Source: SURF-55 sp040755195
GTDB taxonomy: Bacteria; Bacillota; Desulfotomaculia; Desulfotomaculales; Ammonificaceae
Length of the DNA stretch: 64,000 nt
Direction of reading: 5' to 3'
Assembly: GCA_040755195.1 (NCBI GenBank)
Contig: JBFMBL010000009.1
Coordinates: forward strand, 1-64,000
Shown here: positions 15,684-24,622 of the stretch, piece after piece
Layout: each line of letters starts with the position of its first letter
Numbering within the stretch: position 1 is the first letter of the stretch
Notes under the pieces: model-generated
Seen by the model: the letters and a program-made list of their open reading frames with translations, nothing else
What the model was told of the DNA's origin: nothing
Database searches by the model: none
Program-made: the position numbers and the translations under genes

Positions 15684-16492
15684 CGGCACCCCGGAACCGC
15701 CTCGATGTGTTTTTGGTTAAAAACGGTTATTTCGCAACCCGGGAACGGGCGCAGGCAGCGATAATCGGCGGCTCGGTCATGATTAACGGCCATAGAGTCC
15801 TGAAGCCGGGACACTCGGTAAACATCAATGATGTAATCGAGATCCGCGGCGGAGCGGTTCCTTATGTTTCCCGCGGCGGTCTGAAACTGGCCCATGCGCT
15901 GAAGGTTTTTCAACCTGACCTTGCCGGTTTGGTTGTAATCGATGTGGGCGCTTCTACCGGAGGTTTCACAGACTGTCTTTTGGAAGAAGGCGCCAGACGC
16001 GTTATTGCTATAGATGTCGGCTACGGGCAACTGGCGTGGAAACTCCGGAATGACCCGCGTGTCACCGTTATGGAACGAACAAACATTCGCTATCTGGAAC
16101 CATCACAACTGGACGAACCGGCGGATTTCGCCACCATCGACGTCAGTTTTATATCCCTGAAAAAGGTTTTTCCGGTAGTGGGTCGGCTTTTGACGCCGGC
16201 GGGGCGTGGCCTGGCTTTAATCAAGCCGCAGTTTGAAGCGGGACGCGGTAAGGTCGGAAAGAAAGGGGTTGTGAAGGATCCCGCAACCCAGATCGCCGTC
16301 TGTAATGAGATTGTTGGCTTCGTACGCAATCTAGGCTGGGAAGTGCTCGGTTTGACTTTTTCGCCTCTTAAAGGACCGGAAGGAAACATCGAATTCTTTT
16401 TATATTTCGATAAGGTTCCCGGCCAAACATGGCAGGGAAGCGCCGAAGAAGTGGTGACCCGAGCCTGGGATCATTTCCGGAACAGCGGCTGA
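15680..16492 (+). CDS. tlyA: TlyA/YqxC family rRNA 2'-O-methyltransferase (hemolysin-like)
   Basis: 270 residues from ATG 15680, overlapping dxs by 4 bases. An N-terminal S4 RNA-binding domain (RLDVFLVKNGYFATRERAQAAI) precedes an FtsJ-like SAM methyltransferase with VIDVGASTGGFTDCLLEEGA and the K-D-K-E-type residues in DVSFISLKK and LIKPQFEAG. TlyA methylates ribose in 16S/23S rRNA in some bacteria. Usual neighbour of dxs, nadK, argR and recN. Confidence 0.92.
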   Translation: MTAPRNRLDVFLVKNGYFATRERAQAAIIGGSVMINGHRVLKPGHSVNINDVIEIRGGAVPYVSRGGLKLAHALKVFQPDLAGLVVIDVGASTGGFTDCLLEEGARRVIAIDVGYGQLAWKLRNDPRVTVMERTNIRYLEPSQLDEPADFATIDVSFISLKKVFPVVGRLLTPAGRGLALIKPQFEAGRGKVGKKGVVKDPATQIAVCNEIVGFVRNLGWEVLGLTFSPLKGPEGNIEFFLYFDKVPGQTWQGSAEEVVTRAWDHFRNSG

Positions 16493-16568
16493 CAGTTATT
16501 TCAAAGATTTTTCCTTGCACACAAGATGCTCTTTAACAAATTGGACTTAAGGAATTTGCGGGCTAAAA

Positions 16569-17090
16569 ATGGGGAAAACCATGGATTCACTTGGGTATGT
16601 TGTTTTAGGCGCTATTATAGGAATCTACCTCTTCTGGCGTCTCGCCAAGGCCCGGCGGCGCCACATATCCCGGCGGCGCGCCATGCTTGCCCGGCGTGGA
16701 GAAGACCGGGCGCGGCATTTCCTCGAGCGTGCCGGGTATAATATTGTGGGCCTGCAAGAAAAGGTCCCCATAAAGATAACCATTGACGGGGAAACTCATG
16801 CAAGCTATGTTAAAGCAGACGCCATCGTAACGCGCGGCGGTTACCGGTATGTGGCGGAAGTAAAAACCGGCAAGGCGGCTTTGCCGCAGCCCTTACTCCG
16901 GCGTCAACTCCTGGAATACTTCCTGGCGTTCAAAGCCGGCGGTATGCTTTTGGTAAACGGTGACACCGGTAAAATCTCCCGGGTGGAGATTGACACACCT
17001 TTCGCTAATCAATCAAAATGGTACTTAATCGCGGTCGGTTTTGTCGCGGGTTTTATCATGGGAATATGGGTGGCAACGCGATGGAAATAA
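16569..17090 (+). CDS. Membrane-anchored PD-(D/E)XK nuclease-like protein of unknown function
   Basis: 173 residues from ATG 16569. There are hydrophobic helices at both ends (about 8-25 and 150-170). The soluble middle looks like a restriction-endonuclease fold: a GEDRARHFLERAGYNIV helix-strand as in YraN-type resolvase relatives, then Asp84 (VKADAIV), Glu97-x-Lys99 (YVAEVKTG) and Gln113 (RRQLLEYF). That is the D...ExK...Q pattern of active members. It overlaps nadK by 10 bases and so belongs to the dxs-to-spo0A cluster. I do not know a characterised homologue; nuclease activity is inferred from motif residues alone. Confidence 0.75.
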   Translation: MGKTMDSLGYVVLGAIIGIYLFWRLAKARRRHISRRRAMLARRGEDRARHFLERAGYNIVGLQEKVPIKITIDGETHASYVKADAIVTRGGYRYVAEVKTGKAALPQPLLRRQLLEYFLAFKAGGMLLVNGDTGKISRVEIDTPFANQSKWYLIAVGFVAGFIMGIWVATRWK

Positions 17091-17947
17091 AAACAGTCGG
17101 CCTCTTAATTAATCCTACTTTAGGCGAAAGTGTAGCCGATGTAGCCAGGGGAATGGTCGGCTATCTTACCAACCGGGAGATTCGGGTTTTACTTCTTAAC
17201 GACCATGCCCCGCTGGTCGGAGGGAGCGGCGTAAGCAGGGAGGAATTGAGCGAGCTTGCGGACTGTCTCTTTTGTCTGGGAGGTGACGGGACACTCCTTT
17301 CCACCGTACAGGTAGCCGCTTTCCGCAACATCCCCGTTTTGGGCATCAATCTCGGCGGACTGGGATTTCTAACAGAGCTGAACACGGAGGAATTATACCC
17401 CGGCCTTGAAAAGATCCTCAACGGGAATTACCGGATTGAAGACCGTCTCCTTTTGATCGGTAGATTAGAAAGAGCAGGAACAACCGTCAAGGAGGTGGTC
17501 TGTCTTAACGACTGCGTGGTCGGCCGGGGAGCGTTGAGCCGTCCCTGCCGCCTTGAGGTGCGTGTTGACGGCCACCGCGTCATGAAGTTTAAAGGCGACG
17601 GAATCATAGTTTCGACTCCCACGGGGTCAACCGCCTATTCGTTTTCCGCAGGCGGGCCGGTGATAGAGCCGGTGATCGGGGCAATCATACTTACCCCCAT
17701 CTGTCCTCATTCCTTCATTGTCCGCCCAATGGTGATTAATGCCGACGCCGTCGTTCAGGTTTTTCTTGAAACAAGCGTGGCAGGCAACAGCTTGACTGTT
17801 GACGGGCACGAGAGTATTCCGCTCCTGGCAGGAGATATTGTCGTTATTAAACGCTATTCAAACCAGCTGAAGCTTATCCGTGTTTCCGAGAAAAGTTTTT
17901 ACACCATTTTACGAAAAAAGCTGCAGCTAGAAGGGTTGGAGGATTAG
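17081..17947 (+). CDS. nadK: NAD kinase
   Basis: 288 residues from ATG 17081 (MEIKTVGLLINPT), overlapping the previous gene. The GGDGTLL motif, NLGGLGFLTE, LNDCVVGRG and the glycine-rich STPTGSTAYSFSAGGP are all present. It makes NADP from NAD and ATP. Full length; conserved position before argR-recN. Confidence 0.95.
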   Translation: MEIKTVGLLINPTLGESVADVARGMVGYLTNREIRVLLLNDHAPLVGGSGVSREELSELADCLFCLGGDGTLLSTVQVAAFRNIPVLGINLGGLGFLTELNTEELYPGLEKILNGNYRIEDRLLLIGRLERAGTTVKEVVCLNDCVVGRGALSRPCRLEVRVDGHRVMKFKGDGIIVSTPTGSTAYSFSAGGPVIEPVIGAIILTPICPHSFIVRPMVINADAVVQVFLETSVAGNSLTVDGHESIPLLAGDIVVIKRYSNQLKLIRVSEKSFYTILRKKLQLEGLED

Positions 17948-17969
17948 TTTGCTGGGAGGAGGGAGGCAA

Positions 17970-18434
17970 ATGAAACTCACAAGGCATAATCTGATCCTTC
18001 AAATAATCAAAGAGCGCTCTATAGACAGCCAGAGAGCGTTGGTCAAGGCGCTTTCGGAAGCAGGCTTCAATGTTACCCAGGCGACGGTTTCACGAGACGT
18101 ACGGGAACTCGGCCTGATTAAGGTTGCAGCCGATAATGGAATCCGTTACGTCACCCCGGAATCCCGGGTCCGGAACATAAGGGAAGAAGAACGGCTGCGC
18201 CGTTTGATACGTGATGCTGTGGTTTACGTGGACAGCACCGACTACCTGGTGGTCGTAAAAACCCTTCCCGGCACTGCCCAGGGGGTAGCCTCCGCCGTCG
18301 ATCATGCGGGTTGGTCCGGTGTCATGGGAACTGTAGCCGGGGATGATACCTTTCTGATAATCGTGAAATCCCGCAGCAAGGCTGCCGCCGTGCGCCAGCG
18401 GCTTAAATCCCTGGTTTCCGGAGATAAAGAATAA
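17970..18434 (+). CDS. argR: Arginine repressor ArgR/AhrC
   Basis: 154 residues from ATG 17970, with GGAGGAGGGAGG upstream; the TTG at 17949 is too early. N-terminal winged helix (RHNLILQIIKERSIDSQ, GFNVTQATVSRDVRELGLIK) and C-terminal arginine-binding hexamerisation domain (LVVVKTLPGTAQGVASAVD, GTVAGDDTFLIIV). It regulates arginine genes. One base separates its stop from recN. Confidence 0.95.
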   Translation: MKLTRHNLILQIIKERSIDSQRALVKALSEAGFNVTQATVSRDVRELGLIKVAADNGIRYVTPESRVRNIREEERLRRLIRDAVVYVDSTDYLVVVKTLPGTAQGVASAVDHAGWSGVMGTVAGDDTFLIIVKSRSKAAAVRQRLKSLVSGDKE

Positions 18435-18435
18435 A

Positions 18436-20088
18436 ATGCTCCACACGCTTACTATAAAGAACATCGCTTTAATTGAAGACCTGACACTCGAGCTCGGTCC
18501 GGGGTTGAATGTAATTACCGGTGAAACGGGCGCCGGGAAATCGGTCATTCTTGAAGCTCTTGAACTGGTACTGGGGAAAAGAGCAACCTCTGAATACATT
18601 CGCACAGGCGCCGGCAACGCTTCAATTGAAGCGGTTTTTATGACCGACAGGATTCCTGATTGCCTTGCCCGGCATGGTATTGAACTCGAAGAAGGTTGCC
18701 TTATCTTCCGCCGGGAGCTCTACCGGCAGGGTAAAAGCTTAAGCCGTATCAACGGGTGTGCAGTGCCACTCACGTTATGCCGTGAAGCCGCAGGCGAACT
18801 CATTGACTTCCTGATTCAAGGCGAGCAACAAGAAATCTACCTTCCAGCAAAACAGGAGGAACTGCTCGACACCTTTGCCGGCCTTATACCTGCACGTCTT
18901 GAATTGGCACAAGTTTACCGGCGTTGGCAGGAAATAAAGGAAAATGCCGAAGCTGAAACAATTGCAGGCCGCGAGAGGTTGAGGCGTGCCGATACTCTTC
19001 GCTTTCAGGTTGCGGAGATTGACCAGGCCGCCTTGCGAGTCGGCGAAGTCGAGGAGCTTCATGACGAACGTGAATGGCTGAAGAATGCGGCCCGACTGAA
19101 AGAACTCGCACTCCGCGGTCAAATGCTGCTAAGCGGTGAAGACCGTTCAGCGGTGGAGATTGTCGGCGAAGCTGCCGCCATCGTAACAGAAATCACCGGT
19201 TACCGGCGCCAGCTGGAAACTTTCGCCGTCGGCCTAAAGGAAACAACAAATCTCCTGGTTGAAGCGGCGCGGGAGTTGGAACGGCTGGTCGATCAAGCCG
19301 AATACGACCCGCACCGGATCGATGCCATTGAATCCCGCCTTGATCTTATAGACAGACTCCGGCGTAAATACGGCGAAAACATTGACGAGATTTTGGCTTA
19401 CCGGGGAAAAGCCTCGAAAGAGTTAGAGGAGTTGGAACGTGAAGCAGCGGAAGCATCGGATTTGCAAGCAGAGGCGGACCGTTTGGAAAAAGAATGGGCG
19501 AATAAAGCCCGGCGGTTGCAAACGCTGAGAGAAGAAGCCGCCCGGCGCCTCGAAAACGAGATGACTGCGGAACTAACAAAATTGGCGATGGGAAAAACAC
19601 TGTTCAAGGTTGTTTTTTCTCCCGCCGTGGAAACTCCCAACCAAAGAGGCGTGCAAGAAGTTGAAATTCATTTCTCACCCAACCCGGGTGAACCAGTAAA
19701 GCCGATGGCGCGTATCGCTTCCGGCGGTGAAGCCGCGCGGGTGTTTTTCGCGTTAAAGGTTCTTACCGCCGCCAATGAGCGGGTAGAAACACTTTTTCTG
19801 GATGAGGTGGACACAGGAATCAGCGGCCAGGCGCTCGAAGCGGTAGCGACGAGATTGGAGTTTATCTCCAGGCATCGGCAGGTGTTGTGCATCACACACC
19901 AGGCTATCGTAGCCGCGAGAGGAAGATCTCATTATCTGATTTGTAAGCAGGTCTTAGACGGTCGTGCGATCATTAGAGTCGTTCCCCTTCAAGAGGAAGA
20001 CAGGTTAAAAGAACTCGCCCGGCTTGTAGGAGGCTCTCCCGATACAGCTCGCGAGCATGCAATTAAGCTGTTGGCGGAAAGAATGTAG
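18436..20088 (+). CDS. recN: DNA repair protein RecN
   Basis: 550 residues from ATG 18436. SMC-like ATPase: Walker A GETGAGKSVILEAL near the N-terminus, long coiled-coil middle (about 150-360), signature IASGGEAARVFFALK, Walker B TLFLDEVDTGISG and a terminal CITHQ His switch. It aids double-strand break repair. Standard place between argR and spoIVB. The stop is followed at once by a short 7-base repeat cluster. Confidence 0.95.
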   Translation: MLHTLTIKNIALIEDLTLELGPGLNVITGETGAGKSVILEALELVLGKRATSEYIRTGAGNASIEAVFMTDRIPDCLARHGIELEEGCLIFRRELYRQGKSLSRINGCAVPLTLCREAAGELIDFLIQGEQQEIYLPAKQEELLDTFAGLIPARLELAQVYRRWQEIKENAEAETIAGRERLRRADTLRFQVAEIDQAALRVGEVEELHDEREWLKNAARLKELALRGQMLLSGEDRSAVEIVGEAAAIVTEITGYRRQLETFAVGLKETTNLLVEAARELERLVDQAEYDPHRIDAIESRLDLIDRLRRKYGENIDEILAYRGKASKELEELEREAAEASDLQAEADRLEKEWANKARRLQTLREEAARRLENEMTAELTKLAMGKTLFKVVFSPAVETPNQRGVQEVEIHFSPNPGEPVKPMARIASGGEAARVFFALKVLTAANERVETLFLDEVDTGISGQALEAVATRLEFISRHRQVLCITHQAIVAARGRSHYLICKQVLDGRAIIRVVPLQEEDRLKELARLVGGSPDTAREHAIKLLAERM

Positions 20089-20115
20089 TAGTCAGAATAC
20101 AGAATACAGAATAAT
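20087..20115. repeat. Short degenerate repeat cluster (AGTCAGAATACAGAATACAG)
   Basis: Four to five AGAATAC/AGTCAGA units directly after the recN stop, the same sequence type as at 10080. Confidence 0.6.
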
Positions 20116-20186
20116 GGTGCCCATCATTCCATCAGGAGCATAAAGGTCAACCTTGCCGGGTATTTTAAATGCCCGGAGGGGTATCG

Positions 20187-21515
20187 TTGTCGCAGAAAGC
20201 ACGTCGTCTCGCATTATTTCTCTTTTTCGTCTTCTTCATTATTTCTACTTATCTAACAGCCGCATTCTGGCCCGTAAGGCAAAGCCTCACAGTCGGTGAG
20301 TTTTTTAATTTCGCCGAGGCCTTCCCCGAATTTCTCAAAAAACACTTAGTGCTAGTCCCCGAAGGTTACGATATCGTTCATGATCCTTTATTGTACGAAA
20401 AATTGGAAGCCGCCGTGCCCGGCAGATTTCACGCACGAGTATCTTATCATGGTTTTCTGCCGCTTCGGACGGTGGTCGTGGACATACAACCTGAGTTACG
20501 GGTCTATCCCGGCGGGCAGGCGGTGGGGGTACTACTGCATACTCAGGGTGTTGTAATCGTCAGTGTAACGGAGGTTACGAACGAAGATGGCTTAAAAATA
20601 AAGCCGGCTGCGGATGCCGGTTTAATCCCCGGCGACATAATAACGCGCATAGACGGAAATCCTGTAACCAGTGACAAGGTTGTAAAAGACGCGGTTTCCC
20701 GCGCAGGGAAAGAAAGACGCAAGGTAAGTCTTGAAGTCAAGAGAAATGGTAAAACGTTGCGTTTTGCAGTTAAACCGGCTTTCTGCAGCACGGCAGGATG
20801 TTACCGTGTAGGTTTATTAATAAGGGATTCGACGGCCGGTGTAGGAACGCTTACTTTTTACGATCCCGCATCCAGGGTATACGGCGCCCTTGGCCACGTT
20901 GTTGCCAATAACAGCGCTTCACGCCCGATGGAACTGGCCGACGGTTGTATAATCGAGGCTTTTATCCAGGGAATTCGGCCGGGAAAGCGCGGCAAACCCG
21001 GAGAAAAAATCGGGTTCTTTACCCAAAATTCGTCTTTATCGGGTACAATTAAACAAAACACTCAGTACGGTATATTTGGTCGTTTGGACCGGATCCCGGA
21101 ACACCCGATTTGCAAATCGACGATTCCGGTTGCCCTCGTTCACCAGGTACATCCGGGCAAGGCAACGATGCTCACGGTGATAAGCGGAAACCGGTTGGAA
21201 AGCTTTCAGGTCGAAATCAGTCGAGTAAATACCGCCAACCGTTCCGGGAGGAAGGACATAATCATAAGGGTTACCGATCCGAGATTGATACGTGTCGCAG
21301 GCGGTATTGTCCAGGGGATGAGCGGCAGCCCGATCATCCAGGACGGACGATTGGCTGGAGCCGTTACACACGTATTCATCAGCAATCCGGAAAGGGGGTA
21401 TGGGATATTCGCGGAACGAATGATCCGTGAAAGCGGAATCTTACCTCAAAGGGTCGGCGGAAAACCGTTTGACAAAGTTGTATACGGTTCGTTTCTTGCC
21501 TGCCTTAAAACCTAG
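20187..21515 (+). CDS. spoIVB: SpoIVB sporulation serine peptidase
   Basis: 442 residues if TTG 20187 is used, because GGAGGGG lies seven bases upstream; ATG 20169 in frame would add six residues. One N-terminal membrane segment (ALFLFFVFFIISTYLTAAF), a PDZ domain (AGLIPGDIITRIDGNPVTS) and the S55 peptidase domain with the catalytic Ser in GMSGSPIIQDGRLAGAVTH. SpoIVB is secreted from the forespore and triggers pro-sigma-K processing. It lies directly before spo0A, as in Bacillus. Nothing is missing. Confidence 0.94.
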   Translation: MSQKARRLALFLFFVFFIISTYLTAAFWPVRQSLTVGEFFNFAEAFPEFLKKHLVLVPEGYDIVHDPLLYEKLEAAVPGRFHARVSYHGFLPLRTVVVDIQPELRVYPGGQAVGVLLHTQGVVIVSVTEVTNEDGLKIKPAADAGLIPGDIITRIDGNPVTSDKVVKDAVSRAGKERRKVSLEVKRNGKTLRFAVKPAFCSTAGCYRVGLLIRDSTAGVGTLTFYDPASRVYGALGHVVANNSASRPMELADGCIIEAFIQGIRPGKRGKPGEKIGFFTQNSSLSGTIKQNTQYGIFGRLDRIPEHPICKSTIPVALVHQVHPGKATMLTVISGNRLESFQVEISRVNTANRSGRKDIIIRVTDPRLIRVAGGIVQGMSGSPIIQDGRLAGAVTHVFISNPERGYGIFAERMIRESGILPQRVGGKPFDKVVYGSFLACLKT

Positions 21516-21575
21516 CATCGAGTCGTGATTTGGTAAATGGCTGCTTTTGCCCGAGAAAAGTTTTTTGGGCTTCGG

Positions 21576-21604
21576 GAAGGATATTTTTTCCGAATGGCGA
21601 ATTC
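21576..21604 (+). promoter_or_regulatory. Sigma-H-type promoter of spo0A
   Basis: GAAGGATAT (21576-21584) fits RnAGGAwWW; after 11 bp, GGCGAATTC (21596-21604) fits RnnGAATww. Element order and spacing match the sigma-H consensus. spo0A of B. subtilis has a sigma-H promoter in the same place. About 50 bases remain to the TTG start. Confidence 0.7.
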
Positions 21605-21653
21605 TTACTTTAACTAGATAACGCTAAAGGTTTAAAAAAGGGAGGTATTCGAT

Positions 21654-22427
21654 TTGATAGGCAAGACCGTGCGTGTTGTTCTTGCTGACGACAACAGGGA
21701 GTTTTGTGAACTCCTGAAAGATTTCCTAAATCAACAACCCGACTTTGAACTGGTAGGGGTTGCTTATAACGGATTGGAAGCTGTCGAGGTTATTGAAGAA
21801 ACCCACCCGGATGTAGTTATTCTTGATATCATTATGCCGCACCTCGATGGCATAGGGGTTCTGGAAAAATTCGTCGGGAACACGCTTCCCTATCGCCCAA
21901 AGATTATCGTCCTTACCGCGTTGGGCCAGGAGGCTATAACCCAGCGTGCCGTCGAACTAGGTGCAGACTACTACATTGTGAAACCTTTCAATTTTTCCGT
22001 ACTGGCCAGCCGGATCAGACAACTGGGCGACGGCGTCTCAACCAAGACTCCTTTCATTGTGCCTTCCAAACCCAGGAACCTCGATATGGCCGTTACAAAC
22101 ATCATTCACGAAATAGGGGTTCCGGCGCATATCAAAGGCTACCATTATCTGCGGGATGCAATCTTGATGGTGGTGGACGAGATCAACCTCCTTGGCGGCA
22201 TTACCAAGGAGCTTTACCCGATGATAGCCCAGAAGTACAATACTACCCCGAGCAGGGTGGAAAGGGCTATACGGCATGCTATTGAGCTTGCATGGGACAG
22301 GGGAAACGTCGAAGCCATATCGAAGTTTTTCGGTTACACCGTTAATATGGCCAAAGGAAAACCAACCAATTCAGAGTTCATAGCCATGATTGCCGACAAA
22401 TTGCGTCTTGAATCAAGGGTAAGTTAA
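21654..22427 (+). CDS. spo0A: Sporulation master regulator Spo0A
   Basis: 257 residues from TTG 21654, with GGGAGG about nine bases upstream. Receiver domain 1-125 with the acidic pair DD12-13, phosphoacceptor Asp58 (VVILDIIMP), and Lys in YYIVKPFNF. C-terminal Spo0A DNA-binding domain: the ITNIIHEIGVPAHIKGYHYLRDAI block and the recognition helix region TTPSRVERAIRHAIELAWDRGN. It directs entry into sporulation, so the host is a spore former or recently descended from one. Confidence 0.96.
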   Translation: MIGKTVRVVLADDNREFCELLKDFLNQQPDFELVGVAYNGLEAVEVIEETHPDVVILDIIMPHLDGIGVLEKFVGNTLPYRPKIIVLTALGQEAITQRAVELGADYYIVKPFNFSVLASRIRQLGDGVSTKTPFIVPSKPRNLDMAVTNIIHEIGVPAHIKGYHYLRDAILMVVDEINLLGGITKELYPMIAQKYNTTPSRVERAIRHAIELAWDRGNVEAISKFFGYTVNMAKGKPTNSEFIAMIADKLRLESRVS

Positions 22428-22506
22428 GAGCCTGACCGTTTGGTTAGAGTTTTATGTTGTGCAATAAATGATTAAAGGGAGAGTCGTTTGGATGCAACAC
22501 TTGTCC

Positions 22507-22534
22507 TTGACTAAAACGGGAAAAATAATATATG
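22507..22534 (+). promoter_or_regulatory. Possible promoter before the SteA-like gene
   Basis: TTGACT (22507-22512), 16-bp spacer, TATATG (22529-22534), 33 bases before the ATG at 22567. Moderate match. Confidence 0.35.
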
Positions 22535-22566
22535 GTCAATGTATAAGAAAATAAGGTGGCGTACTG

Positions 22567-23682
22567 ATGGCGATTAGGGGTCGGGTACGGGTCGACCGGC
22601 GAACCAAGAATCTAATTCAAAGGCTCCAACCAAACGAGATCGCAATCATAAGTCATAATGGAATTGACAAGCTTGCAGCGCAAGGGCTCATTGAGGCACG
22701 CTGCAAGTTTGTTCTTAACGCCGAAACCTCACTCTCAACGGATTACCCGAACGAAGGGCCGCTGATGCTGGTGGAGGCCGGCATACCGATCATTGACAAC
22801 ATCGGACCGGAAATAATGAAAATTCCGGAAGGAACAGAGATAGTAATAAAGGACGATACCGTTTACCTGAACGGCCTCGCGCTGCGCGGTGAATATCTCG
22901 ACAGTGAAAAGATAAGGGCGGCGATGGAGACAGCCAAGAACCGTCTGGGCGAGGTTCTCAGGTCTTTTGTTGACAACACCCTGTCATACGCCCGTGATGA
23001 GATTGAGCTTGTGGCTCAAAAGATAGAGATGCCTCCATTAAAGACAAAATTCCAGGGAAAGCATGTTTTGATCGTGGTTCGCGGGTATAACTACAAGGAA
23101 GACCTGCGTGCCATAAGTTCTTATATTCATGAGATGCACCCGGTATTGGTCGGCGTTGACGGCGGTGCTGACGCCCTTATGGAATTCGGTTACCACCCGG
23201 ATGTGGTAATCGGTGACATGGACAGCGTGAGTGACACCGCCCTGAAAGAAGCAAAAGAGATTGTGGTTCACGCTTACGCCGATGGTAAAGCCCCAGGGCT
23301 TGAACGGGTAAGAAAAATGAGTTTATCCGCGTCCGTACTGCCAATGGCGGGGACAAGCGAGGACGTGGCAATGTTGCTGGCTTACGAGAAAGGCGCAAAC
23401 CTTATCGTTGCTGTCGGCACGCATTCGAACGTCCTCGATTTTCTGGAAAAGGGCAGGCGAGGGATGGGAAGCACCTTCCTCGTCAGGCTGAAGGTAGGTT
23501 CCATACTTGTTGACGCCAAAGGGGTTTCCAGACTGTACCGGAGCAGGGTAAAAGTACGCTATTTAGCACAGGTCATTGCCGCCGCCCTTTTACCTTTTGC
23601 GGCGGTAGCGGTGATTTCTCCTCCCATCAGGCAGCTCATGAAACTGGTCATCATCCAGTTCCGTATGCTTTTAGGGCTTTGA
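22567..23682 (+). CDS. steA: SteA-like protein (thiamin pyrophosphokinase-like domain, membrane tail)
   Basis: 371 residues from ATG 22567. The N-terminal region (GRVRVDRRTKNLIQRLQPNEIAIISH) precedes a TPK-like catalytic fold with GVDGGADALMEFGYHPDVVIGDMDSVSD. One or two hydrophobic helices close the protein (VIAAALLPFAAVAVI). Homologues are annotated SteA, a cytokinetic-ring protein in Corynebacterium that works with the membrane protein SteB. The next gene is SteB/MctB-like, which supports the pair. Kinase activity is not established for the family; a role in division or envelope biology is inferred. Confidence 0.8.
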   Translation: MAIRGRVRVDRRTKNLIQRLQPNEIAIISHNGIDKLAAQGLIEARCKFVLNAETSLSTDYPNEGPLMLVEAGIPIIDNIGPEIMKIPEGTEIVIKDDTVYLNGLALRGEYLDSEKIRAAMETAKNRLGEVLRSFVDNTLSYARDEIELVAQKIEMPPLKTKFQGKHVLIVVRGYNYKEDLRAISSYIHEMHPVLVGVDGGADALMEFGYHPDVVIGDMDSVSDTALKEAKEIVVHAYADGKAPGLERVRKMSLSASVLPMAGTSEDVAMLLAYEKGANLIVAVGTHSNVLDFLEKGRRGMGSTFLVRLKVGSILVDAKGVSRLYRSRVKVRYLAQVIAAALLPFAAVAVISPPIRQLMKLVIIQFRMLLGL

Positions 23683-23739
23683 ATCGCAGAAAAGTTGATT
23701 GCTTATGTTACTCTTTTTTATAAAAAGGGAGAATAATAC

Positions 23740-24621
23740 ATGATTATTGATTTCCGCTACCATATCATTACGCTGGTCGCGGTTTTCTTAATGTTGGGCC
23801 TCGGAATCCTCATCGGAACGACGATGGTCGGCAGCGAAGCGATCGTAAAACAGCAAGTTCAACTGGGAGACCGGTTGGAAAAGCAGTTAAACGGGCTAAG
23901 AATGGAAAATGTAAAGGTTCAACAACGCGCTGACCAGATCGAAGCGGAGAACAAGATGCTTCACCTTTTCGCGGGGGAGGTTGTCCCCTTCGCCGCCGCC
24001 GGACAGTTGAAAGATATCAGAGTTGCGGTTTTCGAGGTTGGAGGCGCGGCCTCCCAGGAGATGCTCGATGATCTGAAAACGGCCGGGGCCGTGGTGGAGC
24101 CGGTCATCACCCTGACAAACGGTCTCAACGTAACCAACCTCCTGGAACAGTTCAGACAGGATTTTGGCTGGCCTGAAAAAAAGCCTGAAGACCTAACGGC
24201 CAGACTTGCCCGCGAACTTGGCAGAGCCGTCGCTACAGGCCAGAACCCGGCTTTGATTGATTATTTAAAATCGGTAGGTCTGGCTACATATTCCGGAAAT
24301 TACAACATGCCGGTCACTGCTGCTATCATTGTCGGCGGCACGGAAGGATCAGAAATTAGTCGTGTTTCCCGAGTCGACCTTAATCTCATTGACGGGCTTC
24401 TTCAAGAAGAGGTAAGAGTCGCGGGAGTTGAAGAAACGCTTGATAACGGCGCATGTATTAAAGAATACCAAAAGCGGAAGATTACTACTGTTGACAACAT
24501 CGATACACCTTGTGGCCGAATAGCGCTGGTTTTAGCGCTGGCCGGCCAGCCGGGACATTACGGGACAAAACCATCCGCAAAACGGCTTATCCCACCTTTC
24601 CCAACAGGTGGTGCGAAGTGA
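23740..24621 (+). CDS. SteB/MctB-like membrane-anchored protein (copper transporter family by name)
   Basis: 293 residues from ATG 23740 with AAAGGGAG upstream. MIIDFRYHIITLVAVFLMLGLGILIGTTMVG is the family opening, a single membrane anchor (written here as key start only: MIIDFRYH). A coiled coil follows (about 40-70), then a globular domain. Family members are called copper transporter MctB in mycobacteria and SteB in Corynebacterium. Next to a SteA homologue the SteB-like role is more likely than copper transport (inference). Confidence 0.75.
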   Translation: MIIDFRYHIITLVAVFLMLGLGILIGTTMVGSEAIVKQQVQLGDRLEKQLNGLRMENVKVQQRADQIEAENKMLHLFAGEVVPFAAAGQLKDIRVAVFEVGGAASQEMLDDLKTAGAVVEPVITLTNGLNVTNLLEQFRQDFGWPEKKPEDLTARLARELGRAVATGQNPALIDYLKSVGLATYSGNYNMPVTAAIIVGGTEGSEISRVSRVDLNLIDGLLQEEVRVAGVEETLDNGACIKEYQKRKITTVDNIDTPCGRIALVLALAGQPGHYGTKPSAKRLIPPFPTGGAK

Positions 24622-24622
24622 A

